DNA from: Welwitschia mirabilis
Taxonomy: Eukaryota > Gnetophyta > Gnetopsida > Welwitschiales
Length of the DNA stretch: 64,000 nucleotides
Assembly (NCBI GenBank): GCA_051453625.1
Contig: JBOZIK010000001.1
Location: 93,941,688 to 94,005,687, forward strand
Direction of reading: 5' to 3'
Below, in pieces: positions 22,091-33,781 of this stretch (its first letter is position 1; every line of letters starts with the position of its first letter). The notes beneath the pieces are model-generated. The model made no database searches and had not been told where the DNA came from. It saw only the letters and a program-made list of their open reading frames with translations. The translations under genes were made by a program, and so were the position numbers.

Positions 22091-22149
22091 GTGACTTGCA
22101 CTAAAAAAAAAGTGCTCAACCCTTTCTCGAAATAGTAATTAATAATAAA

Positions 22150-22700
22150 GTAAAAAAATATTAAAAGTGAAAAAAAAAATTAGGTGCCTCTCAAGCCTTA
22201 CTTAAAATGTTTGCCTTGCATGTCAGGCTCTTTATGTCTTCAAGAGACCTTCTAAGTTGGAAAATCCTTTATAATAACACATGACCAAATTTAAGATGTT
22301 ATGGGGTTACTTTTGAAAGTCATTAATGATGCATTTCTATTACCATAAAATGGAGTGTAAGTTCTTCTTAATGTGTAAGTACCTTGTAATTTAAGTACAT
22401 TAGATTTCCTTCTACGGAACAAATCTTACCTTTATTAATAACCTTCACTTTGCCATGTGTTTCTAACATCATTACATCAAATCCTTTTCAAACTAATTTA
22501 CTTAGTGATAATAAATTTTATTTCAATTCGATATATATACAACACTCTCAAGGTGTCATCTAATTAAATCATCTAAAGAGTTCAGGAAAACTATTCTAGT
22601 ATTCAATACTAGTTGTGAATTATTATTTACCTTTCTAACTATGCTTTGAAAGGTCTTGTTTAATATTAATTGTTCTTGTGCCCAAGAATTAGAGTGAACA
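22150..22700 (-). pseudogene. Ty1-copia protease/GAG-pre-integrase remnant
   Basis: The complement reads VNNNSQLVLNT (LGDNSxLxV-like), then DTLRVLYISN (DVLYVPxLKxNLLS), then HMAKVKVINKGKICSVEGNL and a KVLTH-like stretch. It ends in LKFGHVLL (LWHxRLGHxS), the usual pre-integrase zinc region. The order, at higher coordinate than the integrase core, shows a minus-strand element opposite to the copia RT at 19632. Stops and frameshifts throughout. Confidence 0.7.
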
Positions 22701-22879
22701 TCATTATGTCTAATAATATGAGTGGTCATTGTTATTCTAAGTAATAAGAATACTCATTCCTATGCTCTAAATAAAATTTAAGAAACTATATATGAAGGTG
22801 ATCATTCTTATTATTTAAAAGAAAATATGGTTCCCAAAAATAAGGGTTATTAACCTTATCCTCTCACTATTTAAACTGG
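22701..22879. other. AT-rich boundary sequence
   Basis: Upstream part of the minus-strand copia fragment, with no motif read. Base composition changes sharply at about 22870. Confidence 0.3.
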
Positions 22880-24784
22880 CAGCGACTTATCGTTGTTTAG
22901 GTGACTAGTTGCCCTCAACTTTTCAAAACGACTAAGATGAGGCACTGGCGGATTTTGGTGACTAATAGTCGACTTTTGAAATGACGACAAATTGCTGTTT
23001 GAATTTAAAAAAAATTTAAAAAGTTATCGTGATGCTTATTTATAACCCGTGAATTTACATGATGCCTGTTCTACCATTTAGTGTGAACTAATGTATGAGG
23101 AACCCACATTAGCTGTTTCCTGGAGTGAACTAGTGTGCGAGATGAGACTGCGAGCATTCTCAAATAATAAAGCACAACCTGCAAACTATGAAGTAACGTG
23201 TGTTAAACAATGCATGAACCTGCGAGTGGATTAGCGGAATCAGCATAGTAGACGAAGCACATCTGAAACATCAAATACATTAACACAGTAACACACTTAC
23301 ACACCTACGGAAGCACAGAAGATCACAGCCTGCCACCTGTCTAAGTTCTCTTCCCAACGCCGCTTAACCTTTAGCTAAATGTGGCCTATGTAGTTTTGGA
23401 CTTGTGGTGTTCATCAGATCATATTTAAGGTCAATTTTATTCTTTTTTTTATCCCCAAAAAACAATTACATAATTTTCTCACCTATTCATCTTTATTGAA
23501 GTTCTTAGATTTTAAGGTTGAGATAAAATATACATCCTGTAATACCAGACCATTTGATTTTAATATGATACTCAAGTATCAAGGTGTAAGGCAGAAAATG
23601 AGAAAATACAATTACTCAAGTAACTTAATTTTTTGATCATTTAAATAGTTGAATGCATTGGATTATGCCAATTTTAAATTTTAAATATGTATGATTAACA
23701 CCAGAAGAGAATAACTCAACATCTTTAGTATCTGATTTAAACCTTTGTGTAATGTTAGTAAGCATTTAGGGCTTAGCTTAAAAAAAGCAAGACAGTGTCA
23801 AACTGAGTGAAAAATTGAATACTTTGTTGATATGAATTATGATCCTTGACATCTATATTAATCTCAAAAGGACAGTAGCAAATACTTACAGGAACAAGCA
23901 TGCACAATTAGCATGGTTAACACATTAATATAAAATTGACAAGCATATAAAAAAGCATCAAAGATCTTATTGCTCAAAATGCAAATACTTGAAGCTCCAA
24001 TTTTTTTTTTCAAATATAATAAGCTTTCTAGTATAACTATAGCCTATCTTTCTAGTATAACCATTGATTAAACTTACAATATTTACCTTATTAAAGAAAT
24101 CATCTATTATACATTCAATAAAAAGATCTTTAGGATAAGGATGTTTTGTAGATGAAAAGAAATTAAAGTGGTTATGGGGTTGAAGGGGTTGATTTCTTAT
24201 GTGAGAAGAGAGGACTAGAGTGAGTTGAGGTTGAAGTCTATGTATTACACTCAATTATTTTAAAGATCAAATCCACTTACATTCTTTCACTCTACTAGAG
24301 TTTGATTTAAATACTTTATAGATGTTTTTTCAAAACATCCAAGAAATATGCATTTTACAAATTATAACTTAAATTTCTATTTTTTTTAAAACGTCCTTTA
24401 AGATATAGCATTTACTCCTAAAAATATTAAAGTATAATACATTAGGCCTTTTTCTTTTTCATAGTACATTAATCATCTTAGTCATGAACTCATGATTGAT
24501 TTAAGAAAGCATGGTTGGAGATTTGGCCCAATATGTTTTAGCTATATTAGTTTTTACTTTTTAATAACATTTTCCTTATCATCTTTAAATGCTAAATAAA
24601 CCATTTTTATAATCCTAAATAGACTTTATATATTTATTATTATATACATTGTTAGTATGTTACTTTGCATTTACTAGTCATACAATGTTTCACATAATTA
24701 CATTTGTCTTTCTAATTGATGTATTACAATATCTAATGCAAAATTTGCGATTGATCTTTGTTTGCAATGATTAAACATGCTAAG
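22880..24784. other. 5' flank of the hAT transposase
   Basis: 22880-23400 has many CG dinucleotides and short GGTGACTA/GACTAATAGTCGAC-like repeated words, as hAT sub-terminal regions often do. 23400-24784 is AT-rich and carries no readable protein. An open stretch at 23967-24254 on the minus strand has no recognisable similarity. Confidence 0.4.
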
Positions 24785-27700
24785 GAGGGATCCAACATGG
24801 CAACACTGTATACAACTAGATCCTAGAAATTCAGATGTGCTAAAATGCAATTATTATTAGGCCACATTTCATGGAGGTGTAAACAGAATGAAGTATTACA
24901 TAGCTCAACTACTTGATCATGAAGTTGTGCCTTGTTATAACTTACCCAACATTTCTATGATGGAGGAAATTCATACATTTTTAAATTGTAGAGAGGATCA
25001 AAATAAAAACAAGATAAGGCTTGTAGATCTTCTAGCACAAAGGCAAATGGAGAGAACTAGCTCTGGTTCTGCAACTAAGCATAGAGAATCAATGTCCACA
25101 GTTAGAAAGAGAATAGTTAATAGTTGGGAATGTATGAGTATAGGTTTAGGGGCTCATGCTTTTTCTTCCCCTCCTGATGTGGATAATGTTGTTGAGGCCC
25201 AGCATGAGAGTGGTATTCATCCTCCACTTTCTAATCCTACACTTGCCTCATCTTCTCAGGGATTAGAGTCTTATTATCGACCCATTCGAGGCAGACTTGT
25301 TGATTTAATACTTCCACCTCATGGTCCTTGTAATCAATAGATAATTACATGCTAAGAAGGATGTAATCAAAAGCGAATGTAAGATACTTGCATAATTTTG
25401 GTATTCACAGGGCTTACCATTACATGCATTTACGAGTCCAATGTTTCAAAGGATTTGTGATGCTATTGGTAAGTATGGACTAGGTAATTTCAAAGCTTCC
25501 ACTTACATAAAAATACAAACACCCATGTTAGATGATGTTAAACATGATAGTGAAGATATGATAACCCAGCATAAAGAGGTTTGAAACAAATCTGGATGTA
25601 GAATTCTCATAGATGATTAGAGTGATAGACGAGATAGAAATCTAATTAATTTTTTTTGTATCATCATCTTTAGGAATAATGTTTTTGAAATCTATTGATG
25701 CATTAGACAACATAAGAAATGTTGAGTTCTTGTTTGAAGAGTTCGAAAAAGTAATTGAAGAAGTAGGACCTAGCAAGGTTGTCTAGGTAAATAGTTCCTT
25801 TCTAATTTATTTAAACTCATTCTCTCCTTTTAAAAATAATGATGTAGTCTTGTATTCTTGTACTTAGCCTTATTTATTTTGTATTATGTAGGTTGTTACA
25901 GATAATGGATTTGCTTATAAGGTTGTAGGTAGATTATTGATGCATCATTATCCACATTTATATTGAACTTCTTATGCAGCACACTGCATTAATCTTCTTC
26001 TTGAAGACCTTGGAAAATTGCCTTGAATTCATAAGGTAATTAACTAAAGATTTGTAATATTAAATTTAAAATGCAGTTTTAGTAATACATTAGATATTTG
26101 TTTATGTATTTCATAATGAAAATGTGACATATAACTTGAGGATTGAGAAATTATCATTTATTATTGTTTAGGTGATGCAAAGGGAAAATTTATCTACATC
26201 CACTTCCATGTTCATCAACTTTTTCGTTAGTACTTTGATGGCAAAAACTTCTTAGGCCTGGTTACACAAGGTTTGCAACAAATTTCTTATTATAGATAGC
26301 ATGCAATAAGTGAAGCAAGCATTAATGGAGATGTTTTATAATCCATCATGGAGTTATGATTAGAGATTTTGCTATACTTAGTCATACTTCTGACATTACT
26401 CATATGACAGACATTGTTTTTGATTGCACTGATCATCCAAACAAATTTTCATTTGAGATGAAAAATGTCTTATAGGTAAGGATCATTGTTTTTATATTCA
26501 CAAATAGTGAAATATATCATCATTAATTTTTTTATTTGTAAATTCAAATGTCATGTTCACTTATCTACATCTTTATAATTTTTAGGTTACCCAACCATTA
26601 GTGCTTGTTCTATGAAAGGTGGATGGGTAAAAACCTTTCCTGACATATGTGTATGAAGCAATGTCAAGGACAAAGAAGGGTGTCCATTCCTATCTTATTA
26701 AGAGTGGTCTTATTGACAGATTTGCAAACATTTCTACAAGAATATATGAGAGGTAAAAAGCACATAAGTCATATACTTGAAGTTTGATATTCATTACTTA
26801 TAAATTATAATCAATGTTATTTATGTGCCTTCTTGATTTCTATTTTAATTATATTTCTAATATTGAAAATAGATGGGATAATCAAATGCAAAATGATTTG
26901 CATGCTGTCGCACACATATTAAGCTCGCAGCTTAGATTTGAAAGGGAATTTAATCATACAGAAGAGGAAATATGATTGAGATTAGGACTTCACAATGCGC
27001 TGAATAAAATGGTACTAGATCTAGGTAAGAGAGACCAAGCGACAAAAGACTTGGTCATCTACTACAAAAGGATGGATTTGTTGTTTCATACGCCTAGGAC
27101 AGAGTCATTGAAATCTCAGTTGAAGCCAGGTTAAATAAGTTGTTTTAATTGTATTCAAAAATGATTAAATGAATAACTTATTTTTTGACTAAAGTATTAT
27201 ATACATGATGTGTTCTTTCATTTGTTTAGAGGATTGTTGATCTGAATGTGGTTTGGAGATTAATAATTTAAAAGAAATATCCACTCGTATTGTTTCACAA
27301 CTATGTAGTGCATCTGGTATTGGTTAAAGCTTGAACTTTAAACTTTAACATTTCTTTTTTTTTTTTAATCATTGTGTTTTTTGAATATTTTATTTATTAT
27401 TTTTTAACTTTGCTTGTTTCCTTTTATTTTATAGGATGTGAGAGTAATTAGAGCATCTTCAAGCACATACATTCAAAGAAGTATAATCTACTTATAACCT
27501 AAAGGTTAACTGATCTAGTTTTTATCCATCATAACCTCAGATTTAATCTAAAGGATGTGGCATCAACAACTTCAGATGTGATGGTTCTAGATGATATTCA
27601 TCCATCCTAGATTGAAGAGGGTGATGGAGATGATGCTCCTCATGATGATGATATACTTGTTGATACTCCTCATGTCAGTACTCCTTGTGATGATGATAGT

Positions 27701-27922
27701 GGAGATCATAATATTGATGAGGGCATTACAAGACATGCCTCTTTTAATTCCGAGCATACTGATGATGATGATATTTTATTTAGTGTAGTGGAGTTGGGCA
27801 TGCCTCAAATAGAGGATAATCTAATACTTGGACAACCTTCACATGATTCTAATGTATATCGACCATGGAGAAAATTACCAGTGCATAAGAATGCTGGCAA
27901 GGGTTCTTTTAGAAACCCTTAG
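24785..27922 (+). pseudogene. hAT transposase, BED zinc finger + DUF659 + hATC dimerisation, seven exons
   Basis: Exons with GT-AG borders: 24785-25786, 25892-26035, 26172-26475, 26586-26752, 26873-27129, 27240-27322, 27435-27922, about 815 codons. Exon 1 has a BED finger (DPTWQHCIQLDPRNS, KCNYY, HGGVNRMKYYIAQ), with one zinc Cys read as Tyr. It then has the DUF659 core (GLPLHAFTSPMF, RILIDD-stop-SDRRDRNLINF, FLKSIDALDNIRNVEFLFEE), with a frameshift near 25345. Exon 2 gives VVTDNGFAYKVVGRLL and AAHCINLLLEDLGKLP. Exons 6-7 give ISTRIVSQLCSASGIG and GCESN-stop-SIFKHIHSKK, the hATC dimerisation motif, then an acidic tail. In a live copy it would cut and paste the element. At least seven stops lie at Trp or Gln positions, so this is a pseudogene. 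Confidence 0.9.
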
Positions 27923-29782
27923 GAGTTTACTAGATCAGATTTTTTGAAACTTGAAACCTTTGTTTGATGTTGGTTTTGTAATTTATACTAGACATTTTAG
28001 ATGCTTAGATTATAGTTTCATGTCTCATTGTATGTATGGATAACATATCATGCACTGTTTTGTTCTATTGCTTTAATGTTTTCATTGGTTTAAATATGCT
28101 TCAGATGTATAACCTATTCAAATTCAAAATTGATTATTAATAATATCACATGCAACTGTGGTTTCAAATTTTTAATTGTATGCTTTACAATTTGAGTGGC
28201 AAGAGTCACAATGCATTTAAAAGATGTTCATTTAGCACTTTTAATTACATTAGTAAAGGGTTACATATATCTAAAACGTGATTACTAATGTCTTACATTA
28301 TTGGCATTAAAGAAAAATAATTTTTTAATGCTTTTTAAAAGCTAAATTTTTAAGCCGACTTTTTTTCCCACTAGTCTCTGACCTGATGACTTGATTATTT
28401 TTTTGACATTATCAACTTTTACTTTCACCTTCTATTTAATCATTGTATCCTCCAAAGAAATCTTAATATTGATTTATATGGGTTACAACTAAAACTTTGA
28501 TAGATGAGTATTTATAGTAGGAATAAAGATGATCATCCTTCTACTAATTAAAAGTTTCATTGATGTGAAAGATACCATAGATGCATTAATTCATAAAGAG
28601 CTTTCTAAAATGGGATAGATTATAAAAAATGAGCATTGTATAGGAAATTTGTCACAAAATACTAAAAATGGGTCTTATTTTTTTCAAATTCTATTTCTAT
28701 GGAAAGTGATTTCTAAATGTTTGCTCTTAAAATATATAAAGGTAATAACTGTAATATAAGTCTAAATCACTCATATTTCAATCACTAAAAATAATACAAG
28801 CCTTGGAAATACAATATTTACATCTAGATTTTCATTACTGAAGAAAAGTATAGGCTTCTAAGGAAAGCAAGATCTAGGTTTAGGTATTTTGAGAAAGTAA
28901 AAAAAACATTCATGAAAAAATAAAAGTGTAGTCAATCCAGATCTACATCTAAACTTCCACCTGAATACTAGTAAAAAATTGTAACTATAGAGTGACATTT
29001 GGAAAGTAAAATTACTATGTATTGCATTGTTCTTAATTCATTATTCATTCTTTTTCCTTTTCTAATCTCTCTAATAACATAGGGATTGATCTGTAAGGAA
29101 TATTAACCTCTAAAATCAATATTCTCATAGAAAAACAAATGCAAGTAATATGAAAATATGTGAAAATGTAGTTATAAATAATACTAAAGTCCTAGATCTA
29201 AAATAATAAAAAATTATATTACCAAATATCCAAAATGCTTTTTTCATTTTTCTAATCTTCTATAGGTGTTAATAAATCAAAACCAAACCTAAATGTTAAT
29301 ATTATGTTAAGAAGATTAATTAAAATGTACTAAGTTAATTTACAAAATTGAAGTCAAGAGGAAATAACTAAAATGGGAAAAATGCTATACAATAAAAATA
29401 ATAATATTTACTCTTGTAACATAATGTTATAATAGAAACCATGATAACCAACCTATTAAATTACGACATGATGATGGCTTATCAATTTAGCAACAACTGC
29501 TTTACAAAAATAACTAGCTAATAAAGGTTTGAACCTATATTTATACATCTAGTATTAGGGTCTTCCATTAGGGTTTTACCAGTATCAATTATTATGCTTA
29601 CCTTTACAAAAAGTTTACCTCTTACATTTATTATTATAATAATAATCTTATTGACTAAAGTTCTAGGCCATATCCTTTCATTATGAAAATTTTAAGTCAA
29701 AGTTCATTATACATAATTAGGTTTTACTTTATGAAGGCCTCTTTATTAGAGAGAGAAATCTAAAATTAGTGTGTTGAATCTC
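27923..29782. other. 3' flank of the hAT gene and unassigned AT-rich DNA
   Basis: Ends at the largest gap. 27923-28350 looks like the transposase 3' end and intervening DNA. 28400-29782 has no domain, repeat or RNA that I could identify. Confidence 0.35.
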
Positions 29783-30472
29783 NNNNNNNNNNNNNNNNNN
29801 NNNNNNNNNNNNNNNNNNNNNNNNNNNNNNNNNNNNNNNNNNNNNNNNNNNNNNNNNNNNNNNNNNNNNNNNNNNNNNNNNNNNNNNNNNNNNNNNNNNN
29901 NNNNNNNNNNNNNNNNNNNNNNNNNNNNNNNNNNNNNNNNNNNNNNNNNNNNNNNNNNNNNNNNNNNNNNNNNNNNNNNNNNNNNNNNNNNNNNNNNNNN
30001 NNNNNNNNNNNNNNNNNNNNNNNNNNNNNNNNNNNNNNNNNNNNNNNNNNNNNNNNNNNNNNNNNNNNNNNNNNNNNNNNNNNNNNNNNNNNNNNNNNNN
30101 NNNNNNNNNNNNNNNNNNNNNNNNNNNNNNNNNNNNNNNNNNNNNNNNNNNNNNNNNNNNNNNNNNNNNNNNNNNNNNNNNNNNNNNNNNNNNNNNNNNN
30201 NNNNNNNNNNNNNNNNNNNNNNNNNNNNNNNNNNNNNNNNNNNNNNNNNNNNNNNNNNNNNNNNNNNNNNNNNNNNNNNNNNNNNNNNNNNNNNNNNNNN
30301 NNNNNNNNNNNNNNNNNNNNNNNNNNNNNNNNNNNNNNNNNNNNNNNNNNNNNNNNNNNNNNNNNNNNNNNNNNNNNNNNNNNNNNNNNNNNNNNNNNNN
30401 NNNNNNNNNNNNNNNNNNNNNNNNNNNNNNNNNNNNNNNNNNNNNNNNNNNNNNNNNNNNNNNNNNNNNNNN
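29783..30472. other. Assembly gap (690 Ns)
   Basis: The gap is flanked by the same 9 bases, TTGAATCTC, on both sides. Any open frame spanning it is an artefact of the Ns. Confidence 0.95.
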
Positions 30473-30670
30473 TTGAATCTCATCTGCTTACATTACCGTA
30501 ATCTGGAAATATTTTTTTGGGAATTTTCTCTAAGATTATCATACTATGTAATCATATTAGTCATGGATCCATAATTAATAAAAAGACCTTTTCCAATAAG
30601 TTATTTCAATTTATGTTTCATGGTCATTCAAGATAAAAATATTTTTAAAAAATTTCCCCTAATCATAGGG

Positions 30671-30915
30671 TGTTTTATGTGTTGGGATATAATTCATATG
30701 TAGTGATAATAATAAGCAAGTATGGTGGTGGTAATCCATTTGGTGGGACACTTGCTCTTCATTTAGAAGGTCATGGGTTTGGACCTTTAGATGTCTTTGT
30801 TGACATATTATAAGATCCAAAGTGTAATTAAATCTTTTGTTTGGGTAAGTTTGGTGGTCATACTTCTTATAAGCTATTATGATAAGAGTTTCAAGTTTGG
30901 ATATAATTCATATGG
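30671..30915 (+). repeat. tRNA-derived SINE-like copy 1
   Basis: First of two adjacent copies about 245 bp apart. It contains a GGTGGTAATCC...TTGG stretch like a pol III A box (30725-30742) and GGGTTTGGACC like a B box (30775-30785), about 35 bp apart as in a tRNA. The 3' part (TTTGGGTAAGTTTGGTGGTC...ATAAGAGTTTCAAG) is shared with copies 2 and 3. Confidence 0.6.
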
Positions 30916-31165
30916 TCTTTTATGTGTTGGAATATAATTTATATTTAGTAATAATAACAAGCAAGTGGCGTGGTGGTAATCCAATTGGTGTGACACTCGT
31001 CCTTCATTTAGAAGATCAAGGGTTTGGATCTTTAGATGTCCTGCTTAACATATTATAAGGCCCTAGGTCTAAGTAAATCTTATGTTTGGGCAAGTTTGGT
31101 AGTCATACTTCTTATAAGCTATTATGAATAAGAGTCTCAAGTTTGACATCTTTCTTAATAATAAT
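30916..31165 (+). repeat. tRNA-derived SINE-like copy 2
   Basis: Aligns with copy 1 along its whole length by eye at well over 80 percent. The A-box-like part is near 30971-30988 and the B-box-like GGTTTGGATC at 31021-31030. It ends in an AAGAGTCTCAAGTTTGACATC tail followed by an AATAATAATAG-type simple repeat, as expected for a SINE 3' end. Confidence 0.6.
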
Positions 31166-31445
31166 AGTAATAAATAAAATAAACTATGTAATATAACATA
31201 GCATAACATAATCACATAAATCACACATAAACATCATAATTAATAAGAAGTTGAATGTTATACTAGTAAAGGATGTGAAGGGACATAACCTATTATGAAA
31301 AAAGACCTAAGATATGAATGAGAAATATTAGTTAGCTATATGAAAAAGAAATTATGATGTGAAAATTATCTGAAGAATGTAATTCCATTAATTTCCACAA
31401 GGTACATGTCACAAAAATCATATATGTAGTTATAATAATTTCATT

Positions 31446-31660
31446 ATCAATGGATTAAGAGTGTAATTGGTGGAACACTTGTCCTTCATATAGAACTGTT
31501 ATGGGTTTAAATGTTTGAATGTCATATGTGGCACCAATGAAGCCCTTAGCATAATTAGTTTATTCATTTGGGTGATCATAGTGGCTAGACTCTAAAGGAC
31601 ATATGTGATTACTAAAAGTTTTAAATTCGACATTTCTTTATCCCTTATTAAATAATAATA
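31446..31660 (+). repeat. tRNA-derived SINE-like copy 3, more diverged
   Basis: Shares AATTGGTGGAACACTTGTCC (31465-31484) with the same block in copies 1 and 2 and has GGGTTTAAATG at the B-box position (31503-31513). It shares the TTTGGGTGATCATAGTGG...AAAAGTTTTAAATTCGACATT tail. About 280 bp separate it from copy 2. Confidence 0.5.
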
Positions 31661-33351
31661 TCATCACAATTTATCTTATATGAGACACTCCTTATACACT
31701 ATAATCTTTTATGAGACATTCCTTATTATACTATAAAATTGAAACTAAAACTAAAATTGTATTATGTTTGGATAGACCTCATAGGTCTGTCAGACCATTT
31801 TGAGAGTACATTAAATATGTCCAATACTCATGTACCTGAAAACATCCTCAAAATAATGTCCTACTATTACTAGTGATAACATAAGATAATGCGGTATATT
31901 ACACGTAGTGCCCATAAATAATGTTAGGTAAACCTATATGATAGTTATAATAATATAAGTCTTGATTTAAGGAATCCTAAGTCTTATAACTACCATATTA
32001 TCTTATATAAGTCTAACCTTACTTTAGTATTCATCATACTCATGAGAGATTTATACAGAAACCTAGAAGTTCCAACATTATTCAAATTATTGAATATTTC
32101 TTGATTTAAAACTAAGCTTTTCTCTAAGACATATTTAGAGATTCATTTGTAAAAAGATAAGCCTGCTTTGAAACTCAACAATCTTATAGAAAGAATGAAA
32201 TATTAGGTTGATTCGCTTATAGTATGATGCATGTTCCTATAGACATAGAACATGATACTTATAATACTTCATAGTCATCACAAATTAGATCCCTGGTGGC
32301 AATGAACAAAGTAACCAAAGAGGACATTAGGACAGTGGTCAAGGGAGGAGGAACAAGGACTTGGAATTTCCTTCTCCTTCCTTCCTAGCTTAAAATGACA
32401 ATGTCAATGCTGGCTAGACTAGTAATATTTTGAAAAATCCTAGTTTGTCTCCTCATTACTATGTGATCCTTCTTATGCCATATGATCCTTATAATGGTTG
32501 GAGTCAACTCATCTTTGTAGTTCTTTGGACTAGTCTTTCCTTGGTTAGCTCTATCTTCTCTCAGTATGTAAGATTCTAGATTTGTAACTAACGCAATTCC
32601 AACATCTCTCGCCATTTGTTGGTCCCTCTGCCTACTTTATCTCCCAGTAACCTAGCTCCATCCATTAAGTTCTCTCACTCTAGTGATAATCCCTTCAAGG
32701 TGATTTTACAACAAATGGAAAATATTAACTATATTTGTAATATCACCTTACGCCTTCCACAACAAATGGAAAATATTAACTAGATTTGTGTTATCACCCT
32801 ATGCCTTCTTAGAAATCAAGATCTACAAAAGTCCAATGTAGCATAGCAGTAGTGAATTTGGTCCATGCTATGATTCCACTGTGAATTCTTAGCTCACAAC
32901 TAGAACCATGCTGATTAAACTGTGCCTTATTACTTCATAATATTATGGCATTTTGTTTATGGATATGACGGTAATATATTTTATTCTCAAATTTCAAAAG
33001 TTTAGTTTTTGTTTAGAGGATGGATTAAGGCTTATTGTTATCATCATGATTGACCCAAGGTATCATCCTTTTGTTTTCTCCTCCCATTCCCTTTATGATT
33101 GTATCATTTTCCTCCCATCAAATGTTTAGTCTTGTCTATGATTCATATTTAAGACTTTGAAGCTTATATTCATTATAATTCACACTTAAGATTTTAAAAC
33201 TCATATTTATTATACCTTGATTATGTAATTTTTTTAAAAGACTTTTTTAAGAATCAAACTTATAATCACAAAGTCAACACTACTCTACTGTTAGAATTGA
33301 AAACACATTAATTGCATAATTAAAATGACCATGCAAACAACATACTCCTTA
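31661..33351. other. Unassigned DNA upstream of the helicase gene
   Basis: No named domain. It contains a 51-bp tandem duplication (32709-32810). A minus-strand open stretch at 32385-32615 starts MARDVGIALVTNLESYILRE; it has no similarity that I recognise. 32240-32400 is somewhat less AT-rich (GGTCAAGGGAGGAGGAACAA) and may be part of an old retroelement leader, but nothing more can be shown. Confidence 0.35.
32709..32810. repeat. 51-bp tandem duplication
   Basis: CAACAAATGGAAAATATTAA begins at 32709 and again at 32760. The two units differ at only a few positions, mostly A/G or C/T. Confidence 0.85.
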
Positions 33352-33577
33352 CAACCTTAACCATCCTAGCCAACACTTAATCTTGGATTTTCTTTTTTAT
33401 TAAACATAAAAAAGCTTTACTGTGATATAACATATTAGAAAAAAGACGTAAAGCTAACGAATTACAACCTTCACTTCACCCTACCAACACTTAAATCTAT
33501 GATTTTCTTTTCCTTTAAATGTAAAAAGCTTTACCGTAATGTAGCATCTGAGGGGAAAAAACATCTAAAAAGGCCAA
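33352..33577. repeat. 113-bp tandem duplication in the distal helicase promoter
   Basis: Units 33352-33464 and 33465-33577 share CAACCTT..C, CCAACACTTAA.TCT..GATTTTCTTTT and AAAAAGCTTTAC.GT.AT. The unit nearer the gene keeps CCGTAATGTAGCATCTGAGG where the distal one reads CTGTGATATAACATATTAGA. Confidence 0.75.
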
Positions 33578-33745
33578 AGCCAGGCAACAGGAAACTTACG
33601 GGCCATAAAAATATTGCAAGACGTCATGAGGGTTTTGCAGCGAGAAAGGCCTTCGAAAATTCGAAGTTATCTACTTTGAACCCGTCTCTTCGCATCTTGC
33701 TTCCATCCACAGTATAAGAGGTGGAGCCGGTTTGAAGCTCTTTTT
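33578..33745 (+). promoter_or_regulatory. Promoter of the RH47-type helicase gene
   Basis: A TATA-like TATAAG lies at 33713-33718. About 90 bp upstream a GACGTC palindrome with flanking AT (GACGTCAT near 33621) is a candidate bZIP site. CG content rises sharply here compared with the repeats upstream. Transcription probably starts near 33740-33750, about 30 bp after the TATA box. Confidence 0.5.
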
Positions 33746-33781
33746 TCATTCACAGGTTTAATTTTCTGCTCGTCAATGGAG

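Larger units (their letters stand above)
22880..28400 (+). mobile_element. hAT DNA transposon (DUF659/BED type), decayed
   Basis: A seven-exon hAT transposase (24785-27922) lies in the middle. Its left flank at about 22880-23400 is clearly less AT-rich than everything around it, with CG dinucleotides kept, and is probably the element's 5' sub-terminal region. On the right a short GC-containing stretch near 28350-28400 may be the other end. Terminal inverted repeats and an 8-bp target duplication were looked for and not found with confidence, so the limits are estimates. Confidence 0.6.

Noticed and set aside
23967-24254. 95-codon minus-strand open stretch as a gene
   Set aside because: No domain recognised, located in the hAT 5' flank, composition like random AT-rich sequence.
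27591-27788. 65-codon Met/Leu-rich open stretch
   Set aside because: Wrong frame of the acidic C-terminal exon of the hAT transposase; the GATGATGAT repeats give the Met/Leu run.
29746-30574. Long open frames on both strands (245 and 267 codons)
   Set aside because: They consist almost wholly of Ns from the 690-base gap.
30725-30785. tRNA gene
   Set aside because: A and B boxes are only approximate and no acceptor stem can be paired; the repeated 245-bp unit points to a SINE instead.
32385-32615. 76-codon minus-strand open stretch as a gene
   Set aside because: No recognisable similarity and no promoter or splice context; left as unassigned.
33499-33717. 72-codon open stretch upstream of the helicase
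   Set aside because: It overlaps the promoter and TATA box and resembles no protein.
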